From the NCBI GenBank assembly GCA_002104895.1, contig MCFG01000011.1, positions 153,501-217,500 on the forward strand: a stretch of DNA of 64,000 nucleotides, written 5' to 3'. The first letter of the stretch is position 1. Each line of letters opens with the position of its first letter. A program made the position numbers and the translations under genes. The notes under the pieces were generated by a model. That model saw nothing but the letters and a program-made list of their open reading frames with translations. It was not told the origin of the DNA and did no database searches. Shown piece by piece: positions 27,401-39,172 of the stretch. The DNA is from Anaeromyces robustus. Its lineage: Eukaryota; Neocallimastigomycota; Neocallimastigomycetes; Neocallimastigales; Neocallimastigaceae.

Positions 27401-27848
27401 TTATTTTTTTTTTTAATTAATATTTAAAATTTAAATAAAAGAATTGTGTTACATTTTTTATTTATTTTTTTTTAACATATTATTTTTATTTAATATATGA
27501 CATGCTTTTGGTATTAAATTAAAATATATAAAGATAACTAAAGGCGTTTAAACCAAAATGGTAAAAAAAGGTATGGAATATATAATTCGGATACATTAAT
27601 GTGAAATATCATTACATGTTAATTCTCTAAAAAAAAAATATATGATATGATATACATAAAAAATATATAGAAGGTGTATGAAAAAAAACACATAATTTTC
27701 TAGTTTTTTTTTTTTTTTTTTTAATATATACACACATATATCTATATTAAAAAGAAATTAATTTTTTGTGTAATAATTTTAAATAGAATTAAAAAAATAA
27801 AATAAAATAAAATAATAAAAATGAAATAAAAAGTAAAATCTATTAGGT

Positions 27849-27879
<31 letters not shown>

Positions 27880-28381
27880 TATGTAAATTACTTAAATAAA
27901 TAAAGATATTTTTTAAATTTCAATACCTTTTTTTTTTTTTTATTCATATAGGCTCAATAGAATTTTTTTTTGTGTGTGTGTTTTGTTGAAATTAATAAAA
28001 TTTCAACAACACTTAATTTAAAATGATATTTCTATAAATAGATAAAGTAATCAATAATAAAATACTTGAAAATATTAATAAATTCAATAAAATAAAAAAT
28101 AATAAAATAAAATTAAATTATCAAATTAAAGAAATATAATCAAATAGAAAAAAAAAAAAAGAAAAGAAAAAAAAGAGTGAAAAGTAATACATTAATAATT
28201 CTAGTTTGTTATATTTTATCAAATAAATAAATAAATAAAAAAAAGCTTTAGTTTTATTCTTATATAAAGTATTTTTGTATTAGAATAAAAAATTTTTTGT
28301 CTACTTATATTTTTATTAAAAAAATAATGAGACAAAAAAATTTTTATTCAAAAAAGTAGTAATAGTGTATTAAAACTAATT

Positions 28382-28575
28382 ATGTTTTTTGTATATTTTA
28401 TATGTTTTGTATATTTTATTTATTTTGTATATTTTGTATGTTTGTGTATGTTTTTGTATGTTTTTGTAATTTTATATATTTTGTTTGTTTTGTATATTCT
28501 GTATGTTTTGTATGTCTTTGTTTGTTTTGTATATTCTGTATACTTTGTATATTTTGTATATATTTTTTCTATTAT
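28382..28575 (+). repeat. Irregular minisatellite of TTTTGTATA/TTTTGTATG units
   Basis: Roughly twenty short units of 8-10 bp (TTTTGTATA, TTTTGTATG, TTTTATTTA). Two overlapping frames stay open over it and read Phe-Val-Tyr-Phe repeats. That is a property of the repeat, not evidence of a gene. Confidence 0.75.
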
Positions 28576-29484
28576 TTCTATTATTTCCATTATTTATTTG
28601 ATTCAATTCAATTAAAATAATTAATTAATTTATTAATTAATTATAATTAAAAGTCAACAAAAATTTATTTAGTACATAAATTTTTTTATTTTAGAAAAAG
28701 TTTCATTGAATAGAAAATTTAAGAATTAAACGTGATGTCAGGTTGTATTGTATTACTTTATTTAATTAATTATTGTATGAATCATGGTGATGTGTGTTAT
28801 TATTTTTATTTAAATTAAAAATTAGTTTTTTTTTAACATTTTGTTAATTGTAAAATAGAATTTGTATATAAATACAAAATCTATTATAAGTTAAAAGTAA
28901 AATTTAATTAAATTAAATTAAATAATTAAATAAGTAAATAAATAAATAAATAAATATAAATAAATAAATAAATAAATAAATAAATATAAATAAGTAAATA
29001 AGTGAATAAATAAAGTATGTTACATTAAACTATATAATATCATTATACTAATCTTTTATTATATTATATAATATTATATTATATTGTATTATATTATATT
29101 GTATTATATAATAGATAAACTTTTAAACATTTTTAATTTTAATAAAAAATGGTAAACATTTATATAAAAAAATGAAAGAAAAAAAAAATATATATATAAA
29201 TAGTACAATTTCTAATTAAAAATTTTGAAAACTGAAAAAACATAACGAAACAAAACAAAATAAAATAAAATAAAATAAATTATAACAAGTTATAAGAAAT
29301 TATATTTAATTTTATATATAAAATATAAAAAATAAAAAATAATATATACAAAATAATAAAGCAATAAATAAAAAAAAAAAAAAAACAAATAAATAAATAT
29401 AAAAGACAACAATCATTAAAACAAAATTATTTATAAAATAATAATAATAAATAATTTTTTTTTAATACAAAAAGCGAAAGCAAA

Positions 29485-30440
29485 ATGTTTATTAAAAATA
29501 TTTTTTATTACTTATTATTAAATTTAATAATATATATAAATTTAATAAAATCAGAAAAATTCCTTTATTCCAATCATACATTAAGTAGTCTTTCAAAATA
29601 TGAGCATTTGTAAGTATATTTTAATAGTAATAATAATATTAATAATAATAATAATAATAATAATTTAAAATATTTGTATTTTTTTTTTTTTAATTTTATT
29701 ATTCTTTATAAAACTATAAATTATTGGTAAAAAAAAAAAATAAATAAAAAAATACTTTTCATTAACATAATATTTTTTTAAAAAAAAAAAAAAAAAGTAA
29801 ATGGTCATGTGACGAAGATAGGGAATGTGGGGATGAAACTTTCTGTAATTACTTTGAAAATGGAAATATATGTGTACTTGGAGTATATATATGCAAAGAA
29901 GATGAAAATTCTAAATGTATTTTTATTGATACTTATGATTATAATACTAATACTGATGAAACTAGATATAATAGTCATAACAAAGAAAAATTAATTTTTA
30001 AATCTTGTGATAAAGTAAATGTTGACGCCAAAATTTGTGAAACTGAACAATGTACTAAAGATACTGATTGTTTATCTGGTGTATGTTATTCTAATTCATG
30101 TATTGCAGAAAAACCTATATATGTATGTTCTGATATTAGTGTTAATGATGAAAAAATGGGAATGAATTGTAAAAAACAAAATCAAATGAAATGTATTTCA
30201 AATTCAGATTGTTATTCCGATAATTGTGAAGAATCCGGTTATTGTGGAATACGTATCAAAGAAGATTATGATGAAAATAGAGAAAAAGAAGAAAAAAAAA
30301 GAAAAATGAAAATTAATATTTCAAGAATAATTGTAGGAGTAGCATTAACTTTAGCAATTATTTTCTTTATTGTAAGCATTTGCATTTTTAAAAAGTGCAA
30401 ATGCATATTATTAGGTCCAATAAAAGTTGAAAATAAATAA
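29485..30440 (+). CDS. Cys-rich type I membrane protein, two exons, copy 1 (intact)
   Basis: Exon 1 is 29485-29609 and exon 2 is 29798-30440, separated by a 188-bp GT-AG intron (GTAAGT donor) that splits a codon after its second base. The spliced product is 255 aa. It has a signal peptide (hydrophobic LLLNLIIYINLI, then KSE), an ectodomain with about twenty cysteines in paired clusters such as CTKDTDCLSGVCYSNSC and CISNSDCYSDNCEESGYC, one transmembrane segment (about 219-239, IIVGVALTLAIIFFIVSICIF) and a short basic Cys-containing tail. The spacing Cys-x5-Cys-x4-Cys-x4-Cys resembles small disulfide knots such as the dickkopf-type N-terminal domain, but the resemblance is only in pattern. A surface role is inferred. 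A close tandem copy, now broken, starts 2733 bp downstream. Confidence 0.85.
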
Positions 30441-31022
30441 AATTTTTAATTAATTAATTAATTAATATTAATTAATAAATAAAATAATTAATAATTAGGA
30501 ATAATAATTATAATAATAATAATAATAATTAATAATAACAATGTATAAAAAAAAATATTTGTATCATAAATTTTTATTTATTTCAAATATGAAAATACTA
30601 TTGACATTATTATTTGTAGTTATTTTTTTTTATAACATAATACGTTAATCCATCCTATTCATCCTATTCAATGTCTTCTTTTTTTACATATTTATATTAT
30701 ATAGTAGTTTATATATAATAATATTTTTTGTATTTCCAAATATTTTTTTTTTCATTATCAACTAAATAATATTGAACAAAATTGAATATCTTATAATATT
30801 TTAATAAAAAAAAAGTTAAAAAAAATATTTTATTAAATCAAATATAAATAAATAAACAAATAAAGTTTAGAGTTTTTTTCAAAAAAAAAAAAATAAAAAA
30901 AAAAAAAGAAATAAAAAAATAAAAAAAAAGAAAAAAAAAATAAAGAAAAAAGAGAAAAAAAAAAACAATTCTTTAAATATAAAATTTTCAAATTTTTTTT
31001 TTGCCCCATTATTAATTAATTT

Positions 31023-31069
<47 letters not shown>

Positions 31070-32217
31070 TTATAATTAATTTTAAAACTATATTTTTAAA
31101 AAAAATAAAAAAAAAAAAACAAATACAAATTAATAAATAATAAATAAAAATAATAAATATTTCTTTATTTTATTTTAAATAATTAACCAATCATATCATA
31201 AATGAGAATAGAACTTTTATTCTTATTATTATATTTTTTGCCTCTTTTAAAGTTATGTCATTATTAAATATGAAAATATTATAAATATTGAATAATAATC
31301 AATAAAAAAAAATAAAAAAAGTATTATACATTTGAATAATAATCAATAAAATTCACATTTAAGCCATAAATATTAAAAAGATATTTATATTTTTTTGGTT
31401 TAGTTATTTTTTATTTATTTATTTATTTACTTATTTATTTATTTGTTTATTTGTTTTTGGATTCAATTAATTAATTATTTATTTAAATTATTTAAATTAT
31501 TTAATTATTTAATTAATACCAAATACCTTTAAAAAGGTCACCAAATATATATATTTAGTACCTAAATTTCTAGTTTAGAAAAGTTTTTAGATTTATAGAA
31601 AATCTAGACCTAAAAGGTTTATGAATAAAGGGTGGATGTGTGGTTGTTTAGTAAATTATTATATTTAATTATATATATTTTTGTTTGTTTGTAAATTCTT
31701 TTTTTGTAAATATGTTTATGTTAATTTAAACATATTTGTTAATTATAAATAAATTTGTATTCATGTATTCTATTCTATTTTAATTTATTTTAATTTATTT
31801 TAATTTATTACATTATATAAATAAATATGTAAGAATAAAAATATTATGTCAAAAATGAACGAGAAAAAAAAACATATAAATAATACAATTTATAATTAAA
31901 AAATTTTTTTTGAAAATTGAAAAAACATAATAAAACAAAATTAAAATAACATAAAATAAAATAAATTAGAATAATAAGTAAGAAGTAAAAAATATATATA
32001 TAAATATATATATAAAGTAAATAATAAAAAGTAAAAATATAAAAAGTAAAAATATAAAAAGTAAAAAATAGAAAGTAAAAAATAAAAAATAATAAACAAT
32101 AAATAAAAAATATAAAATAATAAACAAAAAATAAATATAAAAGAAAAACAAATTATTAAAAAAAATTATATAATAATAAATAAATTCTTTTAAAACAAAA
32201 ACAAAAACAAGTAAAAA
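30441..32217. other. Spacer inside a tandem duplication
   Basis: A/T-rich, with (TTTA)n at 31018-31072. The part upstream of the second copy (about 31545-32217: TTTAGTACCTAAATTT, GAAAATCTAGACC, then A-rich) corresponds to the sequence upstream of copy 1 (about 28668-29484: TTTAGTACATAAATTT, GAAAATTTAAG). The duplication unit therefore includes the promoter region. Confidence 0.65.
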
Positions 32218-32422
32218 ATGTTTGTCAAGAATCCTTTATTTTACTTATTATTAAATTTAACAGTATATATAAATTTAATAAAATCAGAAAGTAACTTTTA
32301 TTCCAATTATACATTAAGTAGTCTTTCAAAATTTGAACAAAAGTAAGTATATTTTAATAATAATAATAAAAATTTTTATTTTATTATTCTATAAAAAATT
32401 ATATTTAAAAAAATAAATAAAA

Positions 32423-32453
<31 letters not shown>

Positions 32454-33123
32454 ATTTTTCATTAACATAATATTTTTAAAAAATATATATATATATAAAA
32501 TAAAAGGAAAACTTCATGTAAAAATAATACAGAATGTATGAATGATACATCTTGTAATTTTTTCGAAAATGATAATTTATGTGTACTTGGAACATATTTA
32601 TGCAAAGAAGATGAAAATACTAAATGTATTTTTATTGGTACTAAGGAATATAATAACGATATTGATGAAATTAAATATAATAACGACTCAGAAAAATTAA
32701 TTTTAAAATCATGTGATAAAGTAAATGTTGACGCCAAAAAGTGTGAAACTGAACGCTGTACTAAGGATACTGATTGTTTTTCTGGTGTATGTTATTCTAA
32801 TTCATGTATTGCAGAAAAACCTATATATGTATGTTCGGATATCAGTGTTAATGATGAAAAAATGGGAATGAATTGTAAAAAACAAAACCAAATGAAATTC
32901 AAATTCAGACTGTTATTCCGATAATTGTGAGGAAACCGGTTATTGTGGAATACGTAAGGAAATTGATTACAAGGAAAACCAAGAAAAAAAGGAAGCAAAT
33001 AAAGATATGATGTTTGGTGTTACAAAAATAATTTTTGGAATAGTATTAGTTATAGTTATTATTATTGTTATTATTTGCTTTTGCGTTTTTAAAGGATGCT
33101 TATTAGGATCCGATAAAAACTGA
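32218..33123 (+). pseudogene. Cys-rich type I membrane protein, copy 2, broken by a 5-bp deletion
   Basis: Exon 1 (32218-32342) has exactly the length of the first copy's exon 1 and the same GTAAGT donor. Exon 2 starts at 32507. The product matches copy 1 closely until CKKQNQMK; there, five bases present in copy 1 (TGTAT) are missing at about 32898, and the frame stops at 32922-32924. The shifted frame downstream is still fully open to 33123 and still encodes the last Cys cluster (SNSDCYSDNCEETGYCG), a membrane segment and a tail. A second indel gives a TGA slightly earlier than in copy 1. The loss is recent, or this is a non-functional allele. Without the membrane anchor the truncated product would be secreted. 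Confidence 0.85.
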
Positions 33124-33183
33124 AAATAAATAAATAATAAATTTTAATTAATAAATAAAATAATTAATAATTTAGGAATAATT

Positions 33184-33216
<33 letters not shown>

Positions 33217-34568
33217 AAAAATAACAAAAAATATATAATATAAATTTTTATTTTTTTCAAATATGAAAATATTATTTACATTATTATTGTAGTTATTTTT
33301 TTTTTATATATATAACATAATACATTTTATCTATTATATTAAACAAATATATATATATATATTTTTTATAGTAAAATATTAATACATTATAATTAAATAT
33401 TATATATTCAATGTATTCTTTATATTTTTATATATATTTATATTATAAAGTAGCTTATATAAAAATATTATTTGTAATTCTCAAATATTTTTTCATTATT
33501 AACTAAATAATATCGAACAAAATTTAATAATATCTTAATAAAAAATTAAATGATATTTTATTAAATCAAAATGTTTAAATAAAATTTAGAAACTTTTCAT
33601 ATTTAACTAATGACACCCCATTTATTTTAAACATTTTTAAGTATTTTTTTAAGTATTTATAAGTATTTTTCTAAGTATTTATATATTTTTTTTAGAAATT
33701 TCTAAAATAAATAAATAAATAAATAAATTAGGCAGTTGCCTTTTTTTTTTTTCTCTAACATTTAAAATACAGAATGCTTATATTTAGGTTGAACTTTATA
33801 TAAAAATATTCATTTCTAAGAATATAATATATGTATAATGATAATTTATGAATTAAATAATATAATAATTAAATAATATACTTTACTTTATTATTCCTTC
33901 ATTTTTATAATTAATGATTATTTATTATAGTAAAAATAATTTTAAAAAAATAAATTATAATTATTTATAATAAATAATTTTTTAGCGTAACTGCCTTGTT
34001 TTTTATCAACCAAATTTATTAATGAATAAAATTTTATAATAATTAAAATTTGATCATTTGATTTTTTTTAAAAATATAATAAAATTTTTTTTAAAATTTC
34101 TTTTATATCTTAATATTTATTAATAAAAATATCTAATTAAAAATTCATATTATATTTTTAATTAGTTTATAATATAAATCTGTTAATATGAATTATGTTA
34201 TCTAAAATAATAATAATATTATTACTATTAATTAATTTTATTAATAATAATAATAAAATAATTATTAATTATAAAATGAATAATAAAGTAATAATATTAA
34301 TATTAAAACATGTAATATTTTAACAATACATTTTGATACAATTTAATATTTATTAATAATATATTTTATTATTTATTAATAGTAATTAATTATAAATAAT
34401 ATTTAATTTATATTAATTTAATATCTAAATAAATATATCATAGTTAATAAATATTAAATAAACATATTAATAATTACATAAATAAATCATCAATTTTAAA
34501 TAAATGAATAAGAGGATATATAATAAATAAATTTATAATAATTTAAAAAATTAAAGAAATAAACCCGG
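33124..34568. other. A/T-rich spacer, no gene seen
   Basis: No coding frame. The first ~450 bp resemble the 3' flank of the preceding Cys-rich gene copy (compare 30441-30840). Confidence 0.55.
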
Positions 34569-34834
34569 AATGTTCTGTCAAATATATTAAATAGAAAATT
34601 AAAATAATTTTAAAAATTAAAATAATCATAAAAATATCATACAGCATGACATGATTAAATAGATTAAAAAAGATGGCTATAAAATTTTTTTTAAAAAATT
34701 TGTTGGGTTTTATCCAAAATGAAAAAAAAAAAAACAATATTTTTAAAGTTTTACAATATTTTCTTTGGAATTGTTGACAGATTAAAAAATTAGCAATAAA
34801 AACTAATAATAAAAATTAATAATAATAATTAATA

Positions 34835-34866
<32 letters not shown>

Positions 34867-34940
34867 ATTTATAATTTAATTTAATTTATTATAATAAATT
34901 AATATATTTAGTATTAAATTAAAAAAAAGTATAAAAGCTG
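34569..34940 (+). promoter_or_regulatory. Decayed upstream module of array gene 1
   Basis: Pieces of the module of array genes 2-6 are recognisable in order: TGTTCTGTCAAAT (34571), GGCTATA, a degenerate GTTGGGTTTTATCCAAAA in place of the inverted repeat, TTTCTTTGGAATTGTTGACA (about 34758) and TATAAAAG (34930-34937), 181 bp before the ATG. The inverted repeat is disrupted, so this copy may be expressed differently. Confidence 0.6.
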
Positions 34941-35110
34941 ATTAAAATAACTTTTTTTTATTTCATTATTTTTTATTTCATTAATCAATATATTATAAAT
35001 AAAAAGTAGTAAAAACAGCTACTATAATAGCAGTAATAAAAAAAACAATCAATCAATCTATTTATTTATTATTTATTTTTTAAATAATTTATTAAATCTA
35101 TAAAATAAAA

Positions 35111-35710
35111 ATGTACCAAATGCCATTCCCAGGAGGTGGTTTCCAACCACAAGGATATCCTCAAGGTACTTATCCACCTCCTCCACCTGGTGGTTTTAAT
35201 AATGGTTTTAATAATCCTCCTTTCAATAATGCTCCTTTCAATAACCCTGTTCCTCCATTTAATAATTTTAATAATAATAATGATGATGATGAAAGTGAAT
35301 ATGAATATATTACAGATGATGAAGGAGATTTTATTGAAGATGAAGATGGTTCTATTTTAACTATTCAAGAAGCTCAAAATAGAGGATTAGTAGAAGAAGC
35401 TCCAGCTACAGGAGAACGTGGTATTGGTAAAAAAATATTAATTGGAGGTGCTTTACTTGGAGGTGCTTTTATTCTTAGAAAACAACTTAAAAAGAAGAAG
35501 AGAGTTAAGAAGCAAAAGAATAAGAATAATAATAATAATAATAATTTTGGAAATCCAAATCTTTATGGAAATCCAAATAATTTTAAAAGAGATGTTCCAA
35601 TGAATATTTATGGACAACCTAATCCACCAACCCAAGGATTTGGAGGACCAGGATTCGGAGGTCCAGGATTCGGAGGACCAGCACCAGGATTTGGAGGACC
35701 TCGCTGGTAA
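35111..35710 (+). CDS. Array gene 1: Gly/Pro/Asn-rich protein with short hydrophobic Gly segment
   Basis: Intronless, 199 aa. In order: a Gly/Pro/Gln/Asn-rich N-terminus beginning MYQMPFPGGG (1-57), an acidic tract (58-79, DDDESEYEYITDDEGDF...), a well-conserved core (SILTIQEAQNRGLVEEAPAT then GERGIGKK, 81-108), a 14-residue hydrophobic Gly-rich segment (ILIGGALLGGAFIL, 109-122), a strongly basic stretch (RKQLKKKKRVKKQK), an Asn run, and a Phe-Gly-Gly-Pro repeat tail ending in Arg-Trp. No signal peptide. The hydrophobic segment is short for a transmembrane helix but has glycine-zipper spacing; membrane association is possible, not shown. I do not recognise the family. It is tail-to-tail with gene 2 and has the longest Asn/Pro insert (PPFNNAPFNNPVPPFNN), shared with gene 3. 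Confidence 0.85.
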   Translation: MYQMPFPGGGFQPQGYPQGTYPPPPPGGFNNGFNNPPFNNAPFNNPVPPFNNFNNNNDDDESEYEYITDDEGDFIEDEDGSILTIQEAQNRGLVEEAPATGERGIGKKILIGGALLGGAFILRKQLKKKKRVKKQKNKNNNNNNNFGNPNLYGNPNNFKRDVPMNIYGQPNPPTQGFGGPGFGGPGFGGPAPGFGGPRW

Positions 35711-36124
35711 ACCATATGAAAACAAAAAATTAGAAAAAAAACTGATATAATTAATCATTAGTTAAATTATATATATATATATATATATTTATATATAAAA
35801 CAGAATTTTTAATCTATTATATGATATGATTATTATTAATAATTTATAAATATTAAAAATCGCGAAATTTTCAAATCTATTTTATTTATATATAGTTTTT
35901 ATATTTATATTTACTTTTTATATTTTATTGAAAATAATAATAATATATTTATATTAAAATAAATCGTTTATATTTATGAATAATTTTATTTCTTTATTAA
36001 TATTTCCTTCTTTATTATATAATCATTAATTTTTTTAAACGAATTCCCAATTTATAAATAATAATAAAAATAAAAAATAATAACTAAAATATAAAAAAAA
36101 ATTAAATAAAATGTGTATTAATGT

Positions 36125-36425
36125 GTTGTGTCTATATTGATCCTAATAACTTTAATTGCTTTTTTTTTATTTTATGTATAAATTGATTCTAACAACTTTA
36201 ATTATTTTTTTTAATTATATTGTATATATTGATTATAATAATTTCACTAATTGTTTCTTTTTTTTTTAATTATATATCTAAAATGATTCTAATATATTTT
36301 TTAATTATATGTATAAATTGATTCTAATAAAATTTTTAATTGTTTCTTTTTTTTTATTATTATATATCTAAAATGATTCTAATAAAAATTTTTAATTGCT
36401 TCTTTTTTTATTATTATTATAAGAA
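36125..36425 (+). repeat. Local tandem repeat of about 45-65 bp units, five to six copies
   Basis: Repeats of (A/T)TTGATTCTAATAA, then CTTTAATTG, then a TTTCTTTTTTTT and an ATTATATGTATAA part. The same position after gene 5 (about 45283-45415) has about three units, after gene 4 (about 42885-42985) two, and after gene 2 about two. The copies of this locus therefore differ in repeat number. Confidence 0.7.
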
Positions 36426-36655
36426 CTGATAAAAAATATTAATAAAATTAAAAATTTATTAGTTATTTTCAAATTTTAATTACATGTATCATTTTAATTT
36501 CATATTTAATCTTTCCATTTCAATTGAATGTAAAAATATTTCATTAATAACAAACAATAATAATTAATAATATCGAAAATTAAGATAAATATGGTTATTA
36601 TAAAACCATTAAAAAGAAATAACCATTAAATAATAATCTTTAAACAATTCATGAA

Positions 36656-36700
36656 AATAAATGTTTCATATAAATTATAAAAGTATATGAAACATTTATT
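36656..36700. repeat. Perfect 17-bp inverted repeat, 11-nt loop
   Basis: AATAAATGTTTCATATA at 36656-36672 and its exact complement at 36684-36700. The same hairpin recurs after gene 4 (about 43230-43275). Partly eroded forms occur after gene 5 (about 45625-45675) and in inverted orientation near 37280-37300. Confidence 0.85.
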
Positions 36701-36887
36701 TTTTATTATAATATAGACTAATAAAATATATTAAAATATTATATTAAAATGATTTTTTTATCATTATCCATTATTATTAATTATTATTATTCATTATTAT
36801 TATTAATTATTAATTATTAATTATTAATTATTAATATTTTTATTAATTATTAATTATTATTATTATTAATATCAAATATATAAAATA

Positions 36888-37160
36888 TATAGATTGAACA
36901 TTGATAGAAATTGATATAAAAAAATTAACTGCCATAAAACATATTTTAAAAAATAATAATAAATTAACTTTTTTAAAAAAAAAAATATTTATTTGTAACA
37001 ATACAATATTATGGTTTAATATAATTATAATTTTAAAATTTTAATAATGGGTAATAATAATAATAATAGTTAATCATAATAATAATAATAATTTTAATTA
37101 TTAATGTCATAAGTTTTGAAAATTTTTATTTGACGAAAATATATAAAAATTAATTATAAA
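36888..37160 (+). repeat. Shared inter-unit block, copy 1
   Basis: A ~250-bp block with ATTGATAGAAATTGATATAA, AACTGCCATAAAA, TAACAATACAATATTATGG and AATGTCATAAGTTTTGA in fixed order. Other copies are at about 39173-39420 (inverted), 41020-41270, 43422-43665 and 45835-46075. Confidence 0.75.
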
Positions 37161-37214
37161 ATATAAAAAATATATATATAATATATTAAGATTAATATAT
37201 ATAATAATGAATAA

Positions 37215-38000
37215 TGGTAAAAAAAACATTTTAAAAAATATTTCAATATATTTTATCAATCTATATTATAATAAAAAAGAAATGTTTCATAAATTGTTTA
37301 ATGGTTATAGTTTTTTAATGTTAGTATAATAACAGTTATTTATCTTTGTTTTTGATATTATTAATCTTTATTATTTTTTATTAATGAAATATTTTTACAT
37401 TAAATTGAAACGGAAAATTAAAATATGAAATTAAAATGATACATTTAATTAAAATTAAATATTAATTATTAGTTATTTTTCAAATTTTAATTACATCTTT
37501 TTTAACAACTTTTATAATTAATAAAAAAGAAAAACGATCAATGAAATTATTAAAATCAATTTATACATACAATTAAAAAAAAAAAAAAAAGAAATTAAAG
37601 TTATTAAGATCACTATAGACACAACATTTTATATTATTTTTAACACATTTTATATAATTTTTTTTATATATTAGTTATTATTTTTTATTATTATTATTAT
37701 TTATAAATTGGGAATTCGTTTAAAAAAATTAATGATTATATAATAAAGAAAGAAATATTAATAAAGAAAAAAATAAAAATATTTCTATATAGAGAAGATT
37801 TATTTTAAATAAAATTAGGATATTAAAATATAAAACTATAAATAAAATAGATTTGAAAAATTCGCGATTTTTAATAATAATAAATAATATAATAGATTCA
37901 AAATTGTGTTTTATATATAAATATATATATATATAATTAACTGATGATTGATTATATTATTTTTTTTTCTTTATTTATTTTAATTTTTTGTTTTTGTAGT
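37215..38000 (-). repeat. Downstream block of array gene 2, inverted relative to that of gene 1
   Basis: Carries the same landmarks as 35711-36760 on the opposite strand: TCGCGA at 37862-37867, the ATAAATTGGGAATTCG stretch near 37704-37720, and the GACACAAC motif near 37618. Together with gene 1's block it forms the arms of a large imperfect palindrome centred near 36.85 kb. Confidence 0.7.
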
Positions 38001-38564
38001 TTACCAGCGAGGACCTCCAAATCCTGGTACTGGACCTCCAAATCCTGGACCTCCGAATCCTGGTCCTCCAAAGCCTTGGGTTGGAGGGTTGGGTTGTCCA
38101 TAAATATTCATTGGAACATCTCTTTTAAAGTTATTTGGGTTTCCATAAAGATTTGGATTTCCAAAATTATTATTATTATTATTCTTATTCTTTTGCTTCT
38201 TAACTCTCTTCTTCTTTTTAAGTTGTTTTCTAAGAATAAAAGCACCTCCAAGTAAAGCACCTCCAATTAATATTTTTTTACCAATACCACGTTCTCCTGT
38301 GGCTGGGGCTTCTTCAACTAATCCTCTATTTTGAGCTTCTTGAATTGTTAAAATAGAACCATCTTCATCTTCAATAAAATCTCCTTCATCATCTGTAATA
38401 TATTCATATTCACTTTCATCATCATCATTATTATTGAAATTATTAAATGGAGGAATAGGATTATTAAAACCATTATTAAAACCACCTGGTGGAGGAGGTG
38501 GATAAGCACCTTGAGGGTATCCTTGTGGTTGGAAACCACCTCCTGGGAATGGCATTTGGTACAT
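38001..38564 (-). CDS. Array gene 2: Gly/Pro/Asn-rich protein, shortest copy
   Basis: 187 aa, same order of segments as gene 1 and practically identical from the acidic tract to the C-terminus. It lacks part of the Asn/Pro insert (reads NNGFNNPIPPFNN) and has Val where others have Ala in the tail (GGPVPGFGGPRW). Convergent with gene 1; head-to-tail with gene 3 on the same strand. TATAAAAG-type box (38726-38733 on the minus strand) 162 bp upstream of the ATG. Family unknown. Confidence 0.85.
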   Translation of the reverse strand: MYQMPFPGGGFQPQGYPQGAYPPPPPGGFNNGFNNPIPPFNNFNNNDDDESEYEYITDDEGDFIEDEDGSILTIQEAQNRGLVEEAPATGERGIGKKILIGGALLGGAFILRKQLKKKKRVKKQKNKNNNNNNFGNPNLYGNPNNFKRDVPMNIYGQPNPPTQGFGGPGFGGPGFGGPVPGFGGPRW

Positions 38565-38715
38565 TTTTATTTTATAAATTTATATAAATTATTAAATTTA
38601 TTTATTGATAGCTTGTAGTTTTAGTTGTTTTTAATTATTATATAAATAATAATTATTATTTAATTAATATTTATTGGATTGAATGAATAATGAAAATAAA
38701 AATTTTTTAAAGTAA

Positions 38716-38975
38716 TTTTGAATCGCTTTTATACATTTTTGATTAATATATTAAATTTGTTTATTATTTTTTATGATTATTAATGACACAAATTAATTAT
38801 TATTGTTTAATCTGTCAACAATTCCAAAGAAATTTTGAAATTATAAAATTGTTTTTTGGTTAAAACCAAACAAATTTTTTAAATTTATGTATAGCCTCTT
38901 TTTTTAATATATTTTGATAAGTCATGTATTTTTCCATTATAATTTGACAGAACATCTTTTAGTTCTCCTTTAACT
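38716..38975 (-). promoter_or_regulatory. Conserved upstream module of array gene 2
   Basis: Full module on the minus strand: GTTAAAGGAGAACTAAAAGA, TTCTGTCAAATTATAATGGA, GAGGCTATACATAAATT, inverted repeat TTTGGTTTTAACCAAA (38855-38870), TTTCTTTGGAATTGTTGACA, TTTGTGTCAT and the TATA box with GCGATTCAAAAT. Confidence 0.8.
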
Positions 38976-39172
38976 ATTATAACTAAAAATTAATTTATTA
39001 TCATTTAATTCTATATTAATTATTTATTTAATTATTTATTATTATTCATTTAATTATTAATAAATTTTCACTTAATTAATTATATATTCATTTAATTATT
39101 TATAATTATATTATTTATATATATTAATATATATTAATCTTAATATATTTTATATATTTTTTATATTTTATA

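Larger units (their letters stand above)
22387..29484. other. Long non-coding low-complexity region
   Basis: Seven kilobases without a supported gene. It includes microsatellite blocks (24235-24488), a TGTATATTT-type minisatellite (28382-28575), and a minus-strand fragment at about 27072-27130 reading FEMNLSEFQNLDI before a GTATAT. That fragment looks like a single decayed LRR exon. A short stretch at 26036-26075 (TTTCAGTGGTAAAGAATT) resembles the D-arm side of a tRNA but has no matching T arm. Confidence 0.55.
35711..36760 (+). repeat. Downstream block of array gene 1
   Basis: Shared with the 3' flanks of genes 2, 4 and 5. It contains AATCGCGAAATTTTCAAATC (TCGCGA at 35860-35865), a GAATTCCCAATTTATAAAT stretch, a TTGTGTCTATATTGAT motif, a local tandem repeat (36125-36425) and a perfect 17-bp hairpin (36656-36700). 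Confidence 0.75.

Noticed and set aside
28382-28620. Two overlapping Phe-Val-Tyr-repeat frames
   Set aside because: Both frames stay open because the TTTTGTATA-type minisatellite lacks stops; composition is repeat-driven.
32462-32737. Minus-strand 91-codon frame and minus frame 32792-32998
   Set aside because: Complement of the Cys-rich pseudogene exon; no independent support.
35453-35758. Antisense frames across the array genes (LPARSSKSW-type proteins), also seen for genes 2, 3, 5 and 6
   Set aside because: They are the complement of the conserved Gly/Pro and Lys/Asn coding sequence. They differ at their starts and lie outside any own conserved leader.
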